From DATKPE01 sp035524335 (GTDB lineage: Bacteria; Bacteroidota; Ignavibacteria; UBA10030; SZUA-254): a stretch of 64,000 nt of DNA. Every line of letters begins with the position of its first letter. The first letter of the stretch is position 1. The position numbers and the translations under genes were made by a program. The notes beneath the pieces are model-generated. The model was not told the origin of the DNA. It was given only the letters and a program-made list of their open reading frames with translations, and searched no databases. Shown here one piece after another: positions 29,575 through 37,929 of the stretch. The stretch spans positions 1-64,000 of the forward strand of contig DATKPE010000001.1 in assembly GCA_035524335.1 (NCBI GenBank). Direction: 5' to 3'.

Positions 29575-29970
29575 ATGAATACTACCGATCCCATAGCAGA
29601 TTATCTCACGCGTCTTCGGAATGCGATCCGCGCGCGCCACAAGCGCGTCGATATTCCGGCCTCGAATCTCAAGCGGTCGATCACGAAGATTCTCGTCGAG
29701 GAAAAATTCATCAGCGGCTTCACCGAAATCGCCGATGCGAAACAGGGGATCCTGCGGCTCTCCCTGCGGACCACCGACGGCGTCAACGCCATCAGCGGTC
29801 TTCAGCGGCTGAGCAAGCCGGGCCTGCGGCTCTATTCCTCCTCAAGGGAACTTCCCCGCGTTCTCAACGGTCTCGGCATCGTCGTCATCTCCACCTCCAG
29901 AGGGGTGATGACCGACAGGAATGCCCGCGCGCAGAAGCTGGGCGGCGAAGTATTGTGTGAAATCTGGTAA
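29575..29970 (+). CDS. rpsH: 30S ribosomal protein S8
   Basis: A 131-residue protein: DPIADYLTRLRNAIRARHK, then FISGF and the C-terminal signature SRGVMTDRNARAQKLGGEVLCEIW. It is a primary 16S rRNA binder and, in E. coli, the repressor of the spc operon. Standard length. Confidence 0.97.
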   Translation: MNTTDPIADYLTRLRNAIRARHKRVDIPASNLKRSITKILVEEKFISGFTEIADAKQGILRLSLRTTDGVNAISGLQRLSKPGLRLYSSSRELPRVLNGLGIVVISTSRGVMTDRNARAQKLGGEVLCEIW

Positions 29971-29994
29971 TCAAGGGTCAGAGAGGAATTCGTT

Positions 29995-30549
29995 ATGTCG
30001 CGTATCGGCAAAAAACCCATCCACCTCGTCAAAGGGGTGAAGTTTCAGAATAAAGACGGCAAGGTCAGCGTCACCGGCCCCAAAGGGGAACTGACGGCGC
30101 TGGTTCCGTCCTCCATTGCCATCGAGGTGGCCGACGATCAGATCGTCCTGAAACGTTCGTCCGAAACAAAGGATCAGCGGGCGCTCCATGGCACCTGGCG
30201 TGCCCTCATCAACAATATGATGAAGGGAGTCTCCGAGGGCTATCAGAAGCGCCTCGAGATCGTCGGGGTCGGCTACAAGGCCGAGGTGAAGGGGAAGAAG
30301 ATCCAGCTCGCGCTCGGCTATTCGCACCCCATTCTGTTTGTCCCGCCGGCAGGCATCAAGGTGGAAGTGCCCCAGCCGACGAACATCCTGATCTCCGGCA
30401 TCGATAAACAGCTGGTCGGCCAGGTGGCGGCTAAGCTCCGCTCATTCCGGCCGCCCGAACCGTACAAGGGGAAGGGAATCAAATACGAAGGTGAATATAT
30501 CCGCCGGAAGGCCGGCAAGGCTGCGGCAGCGGCGGGGGTGAAGGCGTAA
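29995..30549 (+). CDS. rplF: 50S ribosomal protein L6
   Basis: A 184-residue two-domain protein. MSRIGKKPIHLVKGV opens it, YQKRLEIVGVGYKAEVKGKK marks the second domain and PPEPYKGKGIKYEGEYIRRKAGK is the C-terminal signature. It lies near the sarcin-ricin loop. rplR begins two bases later. Confidence 0.97.
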   Translation: MSRIGKKPIHLVKGVKFQNKDGKVSVTGPKGELTALVPSSIAIEVADDQIVLKRSSETKDQRALHGTWRALINNMMKGVSEGYQKRLEIVGVGYKAEVKGKKIQLALGYSHPILFVPPAGIKVEVPQPTNILISGIDKQLVGQVAAKLRSFRPPEPYKGKGIKYEGEYIRRKAGKAAAAAGVKA

Positions 30550-30551
30550 TT

Positions 30552-30920
30552 ATGATCAACAAATCGAGAAGTCAGCAGCGCGCGCACATCAAAACCCGCA
30601 TCCGGAAGAAGATCTACGGCACCACCGAGTGTCCGCGTCTAACCGTCTACCGGAGCCTGCACCATCTCTACGCGCAGGTGGTCGACGACACTCAGCGGAA
30701 AACCCTGGTTGCGGCCTCCACCGTCTCCAAGGAGATCCGCGAACGGATGAAAGATGTCAAGGGACGGAAAAACCGGGCGAAACAGATCGGCATCGAAGTG
30801 GCGAAACGCGCGCTCGAAAAGAAAATCACATCGGTCGTGTTCGACCGGAACGGGTATCTGTACCATGGAGTGGTGAAATCGCTCGCGGACGGAGCACGCG
30901 AAGCCGGACTGAAGCTCTGA
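30552..30920 (+). CDS. rplR: 50S ribosomal protein L18
   Basis: A 122-residue 5S rRNA-binding protein: RIRKKIYGTTECPRLTVYRS, HLYAQVVDD and the C-terminal VVFDRNGYLYHGVVKSLADGAREAGL. Standard length. Unusually, it is followed by a tRNA gene rather than directly by rpsE. Confidence 0.96.
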   Translation: MINKSRSQQRAHIKTRIRKKIYGTTECPRLTVYRSLHHLYAQVVDDTQRKTLVAASTVSKEIRERMKDVKGRKNRAKQIGIEVAKRALEKKITSVVFDRNGYLYHGVVKSLADGAREAGLKL

Positions 30921-30953
30921 TCTGGCGGGCGACTTGGCGTCGGCGGGTACCAT

Positions 30954-31024
30954 TGCCGGGTCGTCTAATGGCAGGACAGCGCCCTTTGGAGGCGTCAGTG
31001 GTGGTTCGAATCCTCCCCCGGCAG
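30954..31024 (+). tRNA. tRNA-Gln(TTG) inside the spc operon
   Basis: A 71-base cloverleaf: acceptor TGCCGGG/CCCGGCA, D arm GTC/GAC, anticodon stem GCGCC/GGCGT with loop CTTTGGA (anticodon TTG), T loop TTCGAAT. The T stem GGTGG/CCTCC contains one T-T mismatch at its middle pair. CCA is not encoded. It lies 33 bases after rplR and 37 before rpsE, in the same orientation, and no separate promoter is obvious, so it probably depends on processing of the ribosomal-protein transcript. Confidence 0.92.
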
Positions 31025-31061
31025 CACGAAACAGGATTTTTCGAATAATGGAGCAACAATC

Positions 31062-31586
31062 GTGACACGGATTAAAGCAGGTGAATTGGAACTGAAGGAC
31101 CGGTTGGTCTATATCAACCGCGTCGCAAAAGTCGTCAAGGGCGGTCGGCGCTTCAGCTTCAGCGCGATCATCGTTGTCGGCGACGGCAACGGACATGTCG
31201 GCATCGGACTGGGCAAGGCGAACGAGGTGCAGGACGCCATCGCCAAGGGCGTCGACGACGCCAAGAAAAACGTCGTCACCGTCCGGGTGTACAACGGGAC
31301 CATTCCGCACGCAATTCAGGCGAAGTTCCGGGCCTCCAAGGTTCTGCTGAAACCGGCGTCTCCCGGAACGGGACTGATCGCCGGCGGCGGCATCCGCGCC
31401 GTGCTTGAATCGGCCGGTGTCCGGGATGTGCTCACGAAATCGATCGGCTCCTCGAATCCCCACAACGTCGTCAAGGCGACGATGAAGGCGCTTATGACCC
31501 TCACGGACGCCCGCACCATGGCGGAACGCCGCGGCATGTCGATGCAGGAGCTGTTTCAGCAACCCACCACCGTTTCCTCCAACTGA
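31062..31586 (+). CDS. rpsE: 30S ribosomal protein S5
   Basis: A 174-residue protein with GTG start. The N-terminal dsRNA-binding-like domain has KDRLVYINRVAKVVKGGRRF and GNGHVGIGLGKANEV; the C-terminal domain has ASPGTGLIAGGGIRAVLESAG and GSSNPHNVVKAT. It acts in decoding fidelity and mRNA unwinding. Confidence 0.97.
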   Translation: MTRIKAGELELKDRLVYINRVAKVVKGGRRFSFSAIIVVGDGNGHVGIGLGKANEVQDAIAKGVDDAKKNVVTVRVYNGTIPHAIQAKFRASKVLLKPASPGTGLIAGGGIRAVLESAGVRDVLTKSIGSSNPHNVVKATMKALMTLTDARTMAERRGMSMQELFQQPTTVSSN

Positions 31587-31597
31587 GCGGGTGACGT

Positions 31598-31780
31598 ATG
31601 GAAAAGAAACTGAAGATTACGCAAACGGTCAGCCAGATCGACTGTCTGGAAAATCACAAGCGGACGATCGAGGCGCTCGGCCTCGGACGGCCGAATTACT
31701 CGGTCATAAAAAAAGACACGCCGCACATCCGCGGCATGATCAATAAAGTGAAACACTTAGTGAAAGTCGAAGAGGTGTAA
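31598..31780 (+). CDS. rpmD: 50S ribosomal protein L30
   Basis: A 60-residue protein of the short bacterial form: LKITQTVSQIDCLENHKRTIEALGLG is split by the family turn, followed by TPHIRGMINKVKHLVKVEEV. Eleven bases after rpsE, eight before rplO. Confidence 0.95.
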   Translation: MEKKLKITQTVSQIDCLENHKRTIEALGLGRPNYSVIKKDTPHIRGMINKVKHLVKVEEV

Positions 31781-31788
31781 CCTACGCC

Positions 31789-32268
31789 ATGCCCAAGCCC
31801 ATTCTGAGCAATCTGACATACGCACCGGGGTCCAGGAAACGCCGCAAGCGGATCGCCCGCGGCCAGGGATCAGGACACGGCGGCACCTCCACACGCGGAC
31901 ACAAGGGGGAAGGCGCCCGCTCCGGTACACATTATCGTCCCTGGTTCGAAGGCGGTCAGATGCCGCTCATCCGGCGGGTGCCAAAATTCGGTTTCGTGCC
32001 GCCCCACCGCGTCGAATTTCAGATCGTCAACGTTGCGACATTGAACGAGCTCGCCGCCGCCAAACGGATCGACGGCGGCAAAGTGACTCCCGCATCGCTC
32101 TACGACGCGGGCGCCGTCCGGAAGAAGCATGCCCCCGTCAAGATCCTCGGCGAGGGCGATATCACGGTAAAACTGGAGGTGCATGCGCATGCCTTCAGCA
32201 AAACGGCGCTGGAAAAGATCCAGAAGGCCGGCGGGACGGCGACCACAATTTCCTCTGAGAAAAAGTAA
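31789..32268 (+). CDS. rplO: 50S ribosomal protein L15
   Basis: A 159-residue protein. The Gly/Arg-rich N-terminal extension (RIARGQGSGHGGTSTRGHKG) and FEGGQMPLIRRVPKFGF are conserved; the C-terminal globular part contains KILGEGDITVKLEVHAHAFS. It ends two bases before secY. Confidence 0.96.
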   Translation: MPKPILSNLTYAPGSRKRRKRIARGQGSGHGGTSTRGHKGEGARSGTHYRPWFEGGQMPLIRRVPKFGFVPPHRVEFQIVNVATLNELAAAKRIDGGKVTPASLYDAGAVRKKHAPVKILGEGDITVKLEVHAHAFSKTALEKIQKAGGTATTISSEKK

Positions 32269-32270
32269 GA

Positions 32271-33608
32271 ATGGCCAAACTCAGCGAAAGTTTCCGGAAC
32301 ATATTTAAAATCCAGGAGCTCCGCCAGCGGATCGTCTATACCGCACTCCTGCTCATTATCGTCCGGTTCGGCGCCCACGTCACACTTCCCGGCGTCAACG
32401 CGAAGGTCCTCGCGGAAGTTGTCCGTACCCAGGCGTCGAATACCCTCTTCGGCCTCTATGACCTGTTTGTCGGCGGCGCCTTCAGCAACGCCGCCATTTT
32501 CGCGCTCGGCATCATGCCGTACATCAGCGCCTCGATCATCATCCAGCTCCTCGGAGCGGTGATCCCCTATTTCCAGAAGCTCACCAAGGAAGGCGAGGAG
32601 GGACGGAAAAAGATTACCCAGCTGACCCGCTACGGGACGGTGCTCATCTCCCTTCTTCAGGCGTGGGGTGTGAGCGTTCAGCTCCGGAGCATGTCGCCCG
32701 CCGGGACGCCGATCGTCCCCGAGGCGGTTCAGGGTCTCGGATTCCACCTCTCCACCATGATCATCCTCTGCACCGGGACGATCTTCATGATGTGGATCGG
32801 GGAACAGATCACCGAACGGGGAATCGGCAACGGTATCTCGCTCATCATTTTCATCGGCATCATCGCCCGGTTCCCGCATGCCATCCTGGATGAATACCAG
32901 ATGGTCAGTTCCAACGAACGGGCGATCATCGTCGAACTCATTATCATCGCCCTGATGGTCTTCATCGTCGCGGGCATTGTGATGGTTACCCAGGCCACGC
33001 GCCGGATTCCGGTCCAGTACGCGAAACGGGTGGTCGGAAGGAAGATCTACGGCGGGGTGACGCAGTACATCCCGATCCGGGTCAATACTGCAGGTGTCAT
33101 GCCGATCATCTTCGCACAGGCGATCATGTTCATTCCGAACACGATCCTGACCTTCTTCCCGGACAGCGAATTTCTCCAGGGGATCGCCGGATATCTGACC
33201 TACACCTCCGCGACCTATTCGGTCGTGTACGGGCTGATGATCATCTTTTTCACATATTTTTACACCGCGGTTGCCTTCAACCCGAAGGATGTCGCGGAAA
33301 CGATGCAGAAGCAGGGCGGGTTCATCCCCGGCATACGGCCGGGCAAGAACACGTCCGATTTCATCGACAACATCCTGACCAAGATTACACTTCCCGGCTC
33401 CGTTTTTCTGGCCATCATCGCGGTGCTTCCCGCCCTCATGATCCGCATGGGCGTCACCGCGAATTTCGCAAGCTTTTTCGGGGGCACGAGCCTTCTGATT
33501 GTCGTCGGCGTCGGGCTCGATACCCTTCAGCAGATCGAATCCCATCTGCTGATGCGACACTACGACGGATTCATGAAGAGCGGGAAAATCAAGGGCCGGA
33601 GGATGTAA
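32271..33608 (+). CDS. secY: preprotein translocase subunit SecY
   Basis: A 445-residue channel protein with ten membrane segments. ALGIMPYISASIIIQLL (helix 2, after the plug region), GIGNGISLIIFIGI and the cytoplasmic loop RRIPVQYAKRVVGRK are diagnostic. PGIRPGKNTSDFI marks the conserved loop between helices 8 and 9. With SecE (7131) it forms the inner-membrane export channel. Standard length; sits at its normal place between rplO and map. Confidence 0.97.
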   Translation: MAKLSESFRNIFKIQELRQRIVYTALLLIIVRFGAHVTLPGVNAKVLAEVVRTQASNTLFGLYDLFVGGAFSNAAIFALGIMPYISASIIIQLLGAVIPYFQKLTKEGEEGRKKITQLTRYGTVLISLLQAWGVSVQLRSMSPAGTPIVPEAVQGLGFHLSTMIILCTGTIFMMWIGEQITERGIGNGISLIIFIGIIARFPHAILDEYQMVSSNERAIIVELIIIALMVFIVAGIVMVTQATRRIPVQYAKRVVGRKIYGGVTQYIPIRVNTAGVMPIIFAQAIMFIPNTILTFFPDSEFLQGIAGYLTYTSATYSVVYGLMIIFFTYFYTAVAFNPKDVAETMQKQGGFIPGIRPGKNTSDFIDNILTKITLPGSVFLAIIAVLPALMIRMGVTANFASFFGGTSLLIVVGVGLDTLQQIESHLLMRHYDGFMKSGKIKGRRM

Positions 33609-33641
33609 CTGTCTGACCCGACGAGCGAGAACATATCCGGC

Positions 33642-34406
33642 ATGGCCAAACCGACGATCAAGTCGCCCAAAGATGTTCTCCGGATGCGGGAAAGCTGCGG
33701 AATCGTCGCAGAAGTGCTCCGGATGCTTCAGCCGATGATCCGTCCGGGGGTGACGACGAAGGAACTCGATGCGTTTGCGGAAGAGGTGATCAGATCCCGT
33801 GACGCGGAACCGGCCTTCAAGGGATACGGTTCGAATAAAAAAAATCTGTTCCCGGCGAGTCTCTGCACATCGATCGACGACGAGGTGGTGCACGGGATCC
33901 CGGGTTCGCGCCGGCTGGAAGAGGGTCAGATCCTCTCCATCGACGTCGGCGTGCGGAAGAATGGTTTTTACGGCGACGGCGCGTGGACGTTTCCGGTCGG
34001 ACAGGTCTCTGATCAGAAACTGCGCCTGATGAAGAGCACCGAACGCTCGCTCCTGCTCGGTATCAGCCGGGCAAAGGCGGGGAACAGGGTGCACGATATC
34101 TCGGCGGCGGTGCAGAAAGCCGTCGAAGCCGACGGTTACGGCGTCGTACGGGATCTCGTCGGTCACGGCATCGGCCGGAACCTGCATGAAGAACCGCCGG
34201 TTCCCAATTACGGTGAACCGGGGACCGGGCTTCTGCTGGAAGCGGGAATGACGCTGGCGATCGAACCGATGGTCAACGAAGGGACCTACCGGGTTCGGGT
34301 GGATCCCGACGGGTGGACGATCCGGACGGCGGACGGCTTACCGTCAGCCCATTTTGAGCATACAGTACTGATAACGGAACACGAACCGGAAATACTCACA
34401 GTCTGA
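33642..34406 (+). CDS. map: methionine aminopeptidase, type I
   Basis: A 254-residue metalloenzyme that removes the initiator Met from nascent proteins. Metal ligands are visible: D in LSIDVGV, D in FYGDGAW, H in GHGIGRNLHEEPPV, E in LAIEPMV and E in FEHTVLIT. The length is that of the minimal type Ia enzyme without an N-terminal extension. It lies between secY and infA, the common arrangement. Confidence 0.96.
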   Translation: MAKPTIKSPKDVLRMRESCGIVAEVLRMLQPMIRPGVTTKELDAFAEEVIRSRDAEPAFKGYGSNKKNLFPASLCTSIDDEVVHGIPGSRRLEEGQILSIDVGVRKNGFYGDGAWTFPVGQVSDQKLRLMKSTERSLLLGISRAKAGNRVHDISAAVQKAVEADGYGVVRDLVGHGIGRNLHEEPPVPNYGEPGTGLLLEAGMTLAIEPMVNEGTYRVRVDPDGWTIRTADGLPSAHFEHTVLITEHEPEILTV

Positions 34407-34414
34407 AGGGGTGA

Positions 34415-34633
34415 ATGGCAAAGCAGGGACCAATTACGATGGACGGGATCATCACGGAGACACTTCCGAACGCGATGTTCCGTGTGAAGCTCGACAATAA
34501 CCATGAAATCCTTGCAGTGATTTCCGGTAAAATGCGCGTGCATTACATTAAAATACTTGTCGGTGACAAGGTCACCGTCGAAATGTCACCCTACGACCTA
34601 TCCAAGGGTCGTATCACCTATCGTTATAAATGA
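34415..34633 (+). CDS. infA: translation initiation factor IF-1
   Basis: A 72-residue OB-fold protein of exact family length: ITMDGIITETLPNAMFRVKL, then GKMRVHYIKILVGDKVTVE and SPYDLSKGRITYRYK. It occupies the A site during initiation. It starts eight bases after map and ends ten bases before rpmJ. Confidence 0.97.
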   Translation: MAKQGPITMDGIITETLPNAMFRVKLDNNHEILAVISGKMRVHYIKILVGDKVTVEMSPYDLSKGRITYRYK

Positions 34634-34643
34634 GAGATGGAGT

Positions 34644-34757
34644 ATGAAAGTACGGTCATCAGTCAAACGGCTCTGTGAGAACTGCAAGATCATCCGGCGG
34701 AAGGGTGTGGTCCGGGTGATCTGCAAGAATCCCAAACACAAACAGCGTCAGGGATAA
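34644..34757 (+). CDS. rpmJ: 50S ribosomal protein L36, zinc form
   Basis: A 37-residue protein, ATG 34644 to TAA 34757. MKVRSSVKRLCENCKI begins it; C11, C14, C27 and H32 make the zinc site (CENC ... CKNPKH). The product ends HKQRQG as in most L36 proteins. A longer in-frame reading overlaps infA and is rejected. Confidence 0.96.
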   Translation: MKVRSSVKRLCENCKIIRRKGVVRVICKNPKHKQRQG

Positions 34758-34776
34758 CCAGAAAGGACTCGGGTTC

Positions 34777-35160
34777 GTGGCACGAATTGCTGGCATCGAC
34801 TTACCAAAAAACAAACGGTCGGAAATAGGTCTGACCTACATTTACGGCATCGGCCGGGTGAGCGCGCAGAAGATTCTGGCGCAGGCCGGCATTGACCGCG
34901 GCAAGAAGGTGGGTGAACTGAACGACGACGAGGTTTCGCGCATCCGTTCGATCATCACGTCCGACTACAAGGTCGAAGGAGCGCTCCGGAGCGAAGTTCA
35001 GATGAACATCAAGCGGTTGATGGACATCAACAGTTACCGGGGTCTGCGGCACCGGAAGGGGCTTCCCGTCCGGGGACAGCGGACACGGACCAATGCGCGT
35101 ACCCGCAAGGGCAAGAGAAAGACGGTTGCCGGCAAGAAGAAGGCAGCTGCGAAGAAATAA
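34777..35160 (+). CDS. rpsM: 30S ribosomal protein S13
   Basis: A 127-residue protein with GTG start (ARIAGIDLPKNKR after the initiator). LTYIYGIGRVSAQKIL and the C-terminal RGQRTRTNARTRKGKRKTV are conserved. The basic tail reaches the P-site tRNA. First gene of the alpha-operon segment, rpsM-rpsK-rpsD-rpoA-rplQ. Confidence 0.97.
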   Translation: MARIAGIDLPKNKRSEIGLTYIYGIGRVSAQKILAQAGIDRGKKVGELNDDEVSRIRSIITSDYKVEGALRSEVQMNIKRLMDINSYRGLRHRKGLPVRGQRTRTNARTRKGKRKTVAGKKKAAAKK

Positions 35161-35175
35161 TCTCAGAAGGAACCT

Positions 35176-35586
35176 ATGGCAAAACAAGCACAGACTGCCG
35201 CAGCTGCCGGAACGGCAAAGCGGAAGAAAAAAATCCAGGTCGACGTCACCGGCAAGGCGTTCATCCGCGCGACGTTCAACAATGTCATTGTGACGATCAC
35301 CGATGTCTACGGCAACGTGATCAGCTGGTCGTCCGCGGGAAGGAACGGCTTCAAGGGTTCGCGGAAGAACACGCCGTTTGCCGCGCAGGTCACCGCGGAA
35401 GCGGCGGCGAAGGAAGCGTACGACCTGGGACTCCGGAAGGTCGATGTCTATGTCAAGGGACCCGGCTCCGGGCGGGAGGCGGGCATCCGGTCGATGCAGA
35501 CGCTCGGCATCGAAGTGCTGAGCATCCGCGACATCACCCCGATACCGCACAACGGCTGCCGGCCGCCCAAACGGCGCCGCGTTTAA
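35176..35586 (+). CDS. rpsK: 30S ribosomal protein S11
   Basis: A 136-residue protein. FNNVIVTITDVYGNVISWSS, KGSRKNTPFAAQVTAE and the C-terminal RDITPIPHNGCRPPKRRRV are diagnostic. It forms the platform near the mRNA exit. An Ala/Lys-rich leader of about 20 residues precedes the core. Confidence 0.97.
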   Translation: MAKQAQTAAAAGTAKRKKKIQVDVTGKAFIRATFNNVIVTITDVYGNVISWSSAGRNGFKGSRKNTPFAAQVTAEAAAKEAYDLGLRKVDVYVKGPGSGREAGIRSMQTLGIEVLSIRDITPIPHNGCRPPKRRRV

Positions 35587-35619
35587 GAACCTGTTCACGA
35601 TACACACCTAAAGGAACGT

Positions 35620-36249
35620 ATGGGACGATATATCGATTCGAGCTGCCGGTTATGCCGGCGGGAAAAGCAGAAACTGTTTCTCAAGGGAACGAAATGCTTC
35701 ACGGAGAAATGCCCCGTGGAACGGCGGGCCTATCCGCCGGGCCAGCACGGCCAGGGACGCCGTCAGAAGATCTCCGAGTATGGCGTTCAGCTCCGGGAAA
35801 AGCAGAAGATCAGGAGAATTTACGGACTCATGGAGGAACAGTTCCGGAGTTATTTCGAGAAAGCCCTCCGTCAGACGGGCCGCACGGGCGAAACCCTCGT
35901 GAAGATGCTCGAGCGCAGACTCGACAACACGGTCTACCGGCTCGGCCTGGCTCCCTCGCGGAAAGCGGCGCGACAGCTGATCGTTCACGGTCATTTCCTC
36001 GTCAACAAGAAAGTCGTCACGGTTCCCTCCTTTTTCCTGAATCCGGGGGATATCATCAACGTGCGCGATAAAAGCAAGGCGCTGGAGGTTATCCACTCCT
36101 CGATGAAACGGATGAAGGACAATACCATGCTGCCATGGCTGAGCCTCGACAAGGGGACGCTGACGGGAACGTTCCTGAACATCCCGGAGCGGGCCGATGT
36201 CCCGCTCAATGCCAACGAACAGCTGGTCGTCGAATTGTACTCGAAATAA
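35620..36249 (+). CDS. rpsD: 30S ribosomal protein S4
   Basis: A 209-residue assembly-initiating protein. The N-terminal domain has four cysteines (CRLCRREKQKLF and CFTEKCPVERR), the zinc-type form of S4. The S4 RNA-binding domain contains RLDNTVYRLGLAPSRKAARQ and LIVHGHFLVNKKVV. In E. coli S4 represses the alpha operon. Standard length. Confidence 0.97.
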   Translation: MGRYIDSSCRLCRREKQKLFLKGTKCFTEKCPVERRAYPPGQHGQGRRQKISEYGVQLREKQKIRRIYGLMEEQFRSYFEKALRQTGRTGETLVKMLERRLDNTVYRLGLAPSRKAARQLIVHGHFLVNKKVVTVPSFFLNPGDIINVRDKSKALEVIHSSMKRMKDNTMLPWLSLDKGTLTGTFLNIPERADVPLNANEQLVVELYSK

Positions 36250-36297
36250 CTGATCCCATGCATTCACTCAGCTTCGGAAACGAGGGAGATTGAACCC

Positions 36298-37287
36298 ATG
36301 TTAGGAATTACATACCAGATGCCGGAAAAAGTTCAGATTGATGAGACCGCCTATTCGAACACGTCGGCGCGTTTCATCCTGCAACCGCTTGAAAAGGGCT
36401 TCGGCGTGACGATCGGCAATGCATTCCGCCGTGTTCTCCTCTCCTCACTGCCGGGTACCGCCATCACCGCCCTCCGCATCGAAGGCGTTCTGCATGAATT
36501 TTCCACCATTCCCGGCGTCGTGGAAGACGTTGCGGAAATCATTCTGAACCTGAAATCGATCCGCATGAAACTGGTGAATAAGAAGCTCAACCGGGTCGTG
36601 GTGGAAATGAAGGGTCCGAAGGACGTCACCGCCGCGGACATTCAGAAACTGAATCCCGAAATCGAAATTCTCAATCCCGATCAGCATATCGCCACCCTCA
36701 ACAGCGGCGCGTCGGTCGAAATGGAACTCCGGATCGGAAGGGGCAAGGGATACGTCCCCGCCGAGGAAAACAAGGCGATCGACCCAACCCCCGGTCTCAT
36801 TTCCATCGATTCCATCTATACCCCGATCAGGAATGTCCGGTATTTCGTGGAATCGACGAGAGTCGGCCAGCAGACCGACTTTGAGAAACTGATCCTCGAA
36901 ATCGAAACCGACGGCTCGGTTGCACCCGACGACGCTCTCGCCCAGGCGGCGACGATCCTGAGAGATCATGTCCTGCTGTTTCTCAATTTCGACGTCGATC
37001 CGAACCAGAAGGACGATCCGAAGGAGGAAAATTCCGAGGTCGCCCGCATCCGGAAAGTGCTCCAGATGTCGGTCGACGATCTCGAGCTGTCCGTGCGGTC
37101 CCATAACTGTCTCCGGGCCGCCAACATCAAGACAATCGCCGATCTGGTCCGGCGCGATGAACCCGAACTGCTGAAGTTCCGGAATTTCGGCCGTAAATCG
37201 CTCGCCGAACTGTCGGAAATCATCGAAGGTTTCGGACTCACGTTCGGCATGGACGTGGAAAAATATCTGCACGAAAGTTCACAATAA
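36298..37287 (+). CDS. rpoA: DNA-directed RNA polymerase subunit alpha
   Basis: A 329-residue assembly subunit. The N-terminal dimerisation domain (about 1-230) has RFILQPLEKGFGVTIGNAFR, RRVLLSSLPGTAIT and the GRGKGYVPAEEN segment. The C-terminal DNA-contacting domain (about 250-329) has LELSVRSHNCLRAANIKTI and FGRKSLAELSEII; the conserved R in SVRSHNCL region needed for UP-element binding is present. Located between rpsD and rplQ as usual. Confidence 0.97.
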   Translation: MLGITYQMPEKVQIDETAYSNTSARFILQPLEKGFGVTIGNAFRRVLLSSLPGTAITALRIEGVLHEFSTIPGVVEDVAEIILNLKSIRMKLVNKKLNRVVVEMKGPKDVTAADIQKLNPEIEILNPDQHIATLNSGASVEMELRIGRGKGYVPAEENKAIDPTPGLISIDSIYTPIRNVRYFVESTRVGQQTDFEKLILEIETDGSVAPDDALAQAATILRDHVLLFLNFDVDPNQKDDPKEENSEVARIRKVLQMSVDDLELSVRSHNCLRAANIKTIADLVRRDEPELLKFRNFGRKSLAELSEIIEGFGLTFGMDVEKYLHESSQ

Positions 37288-37311
37288 CCGCTGACCCCGA
37301 AAGCTATCACC

Positions 37312-37779
37312 ATGAGACACAGAAAAGCCGGCAGGAAACTGAAACGCACCGCAAGTCACCGGAAGGCGACTCTGAGCGCACTCTGCACAGCGCTCTTCCG
37401 GCATAAACGGATCACCACCACCGTCGCCAAGGCCAAGGAAACGCGGATGGTGGCCGAGAAAATCCTCACCCGCGCCAAGAATGCGGCCTCCGGAAATGCC
37501 GCGCAAAGCGTTCACGCACGCCGCATCATCGCCCGGTACATTCAGGATCGGACGGTCGTGAAGGAACTGTTTGGCGAGATCGCCTCCAAAATCTCCGGAC
37601 GCGCCGGCGGGTACACGCGCGTGGTGAAACTCGGCCGCCGGTTCGGCGACAGCGCCGAAGTGGCCGTCCTCGAGATGGTAGATTTTCCGGTGAGCGATAC
37701 GACGCCGAAGCCGAAGAAGGCCCCCAAGAAGAAAGAGGAGAAGGAATTCGCCCGCGGGACGGTGGCCGATACGCCGTAA
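37312..37779 (+). CDS. rplQ: 50S ribosomal protein L17, C-terminal extension
   Basis: A 155-residue protein. MRHRKAGRKLKRTASHRKA and the RITTTVAKAKETRMVAEK segment identify L17; the core ends near GGYTRVVKLGRRFGDSAEVAVLEMVD (split here by the family turn at LGRR). About 30 extra residues rich in Lys, Pro and Glu follow, as in other Bacteroidota. Last gene of the ribosomal supercluster; a strong terminator follows 20 bases later. Confidence 0.96.
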   Translation: MRHRKAGRKLKRTASHRKATLSALCTALFRHKRITTTVAKAKETRMVAEKILTRAKNAASGNAAQSVHARRIIARYIQDRTVVKELFGEIASKISGRAGGYTRVVKLGRRFGDSAEVAVLEMVDFPVSDTTPKPKKAPKKKEEKEFARGTVADTP

Positions 37780-37799
37780 CCGTCATACCAATTGACTCG

Positions 37800-37836
37800 A
37801 AGGGTTCCCCCGTACGGCTGGGAACCCTTTTTTTTT
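37800..37836 (+). terminator. intrinsic terminator closing the ribosomal supercluster
   Basis: AAGGGTTCCC (37800-37809) pairs perfectly with GGGAACCCTT (37820-37829); the loop contains CCGTACGG, itself palindromic. Nine T follow (37828-37836). It is the clearest terminator of the window and separates rplQ from leuS. Confidence 0.92.
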
Positions 37837-37861
37837 GATCAGTCTTTGTTGTATCTCCCTC

Positions 37862-37879
37862 TGAAAATGATTATTTTCA
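37862..37879. promoter_or_regulatory. inverted repeat upstream of leuS
   Basis: TGAAAAT, GATT, ATTTTCA: a perfect 7-base inverted repeat in the AT-rich 93 bases between the terminator and leuS. GATAAT at 37908-37913 or TAATTTAT at 37910-37917 could be the downstream promoter box, 13-17 bases before the ATG. A protein operator is possible; no T-box-like leader for leucine tRNA is visible. Confidence 0.35.
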
Positions 37880-37929
37880 ACGATATTCAAGTTTAAGGCA
37901 CGAACCCGATAATTTATCCGTCTGTTTCC

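Noticed and set aside
27541..29640. Open frame of about 699 codons on the minus strand across rplN-rpsN
   Set aside because: Spans many well-defined ribosomal protein genes; composition is that of an antisense shadow.
32100..34187. Open frame of about 695 codons on the minus strand across secY and map
   Set aside because: Low-complexity Asp/His/Arg product typical of reversed GC-rich coding DNA.
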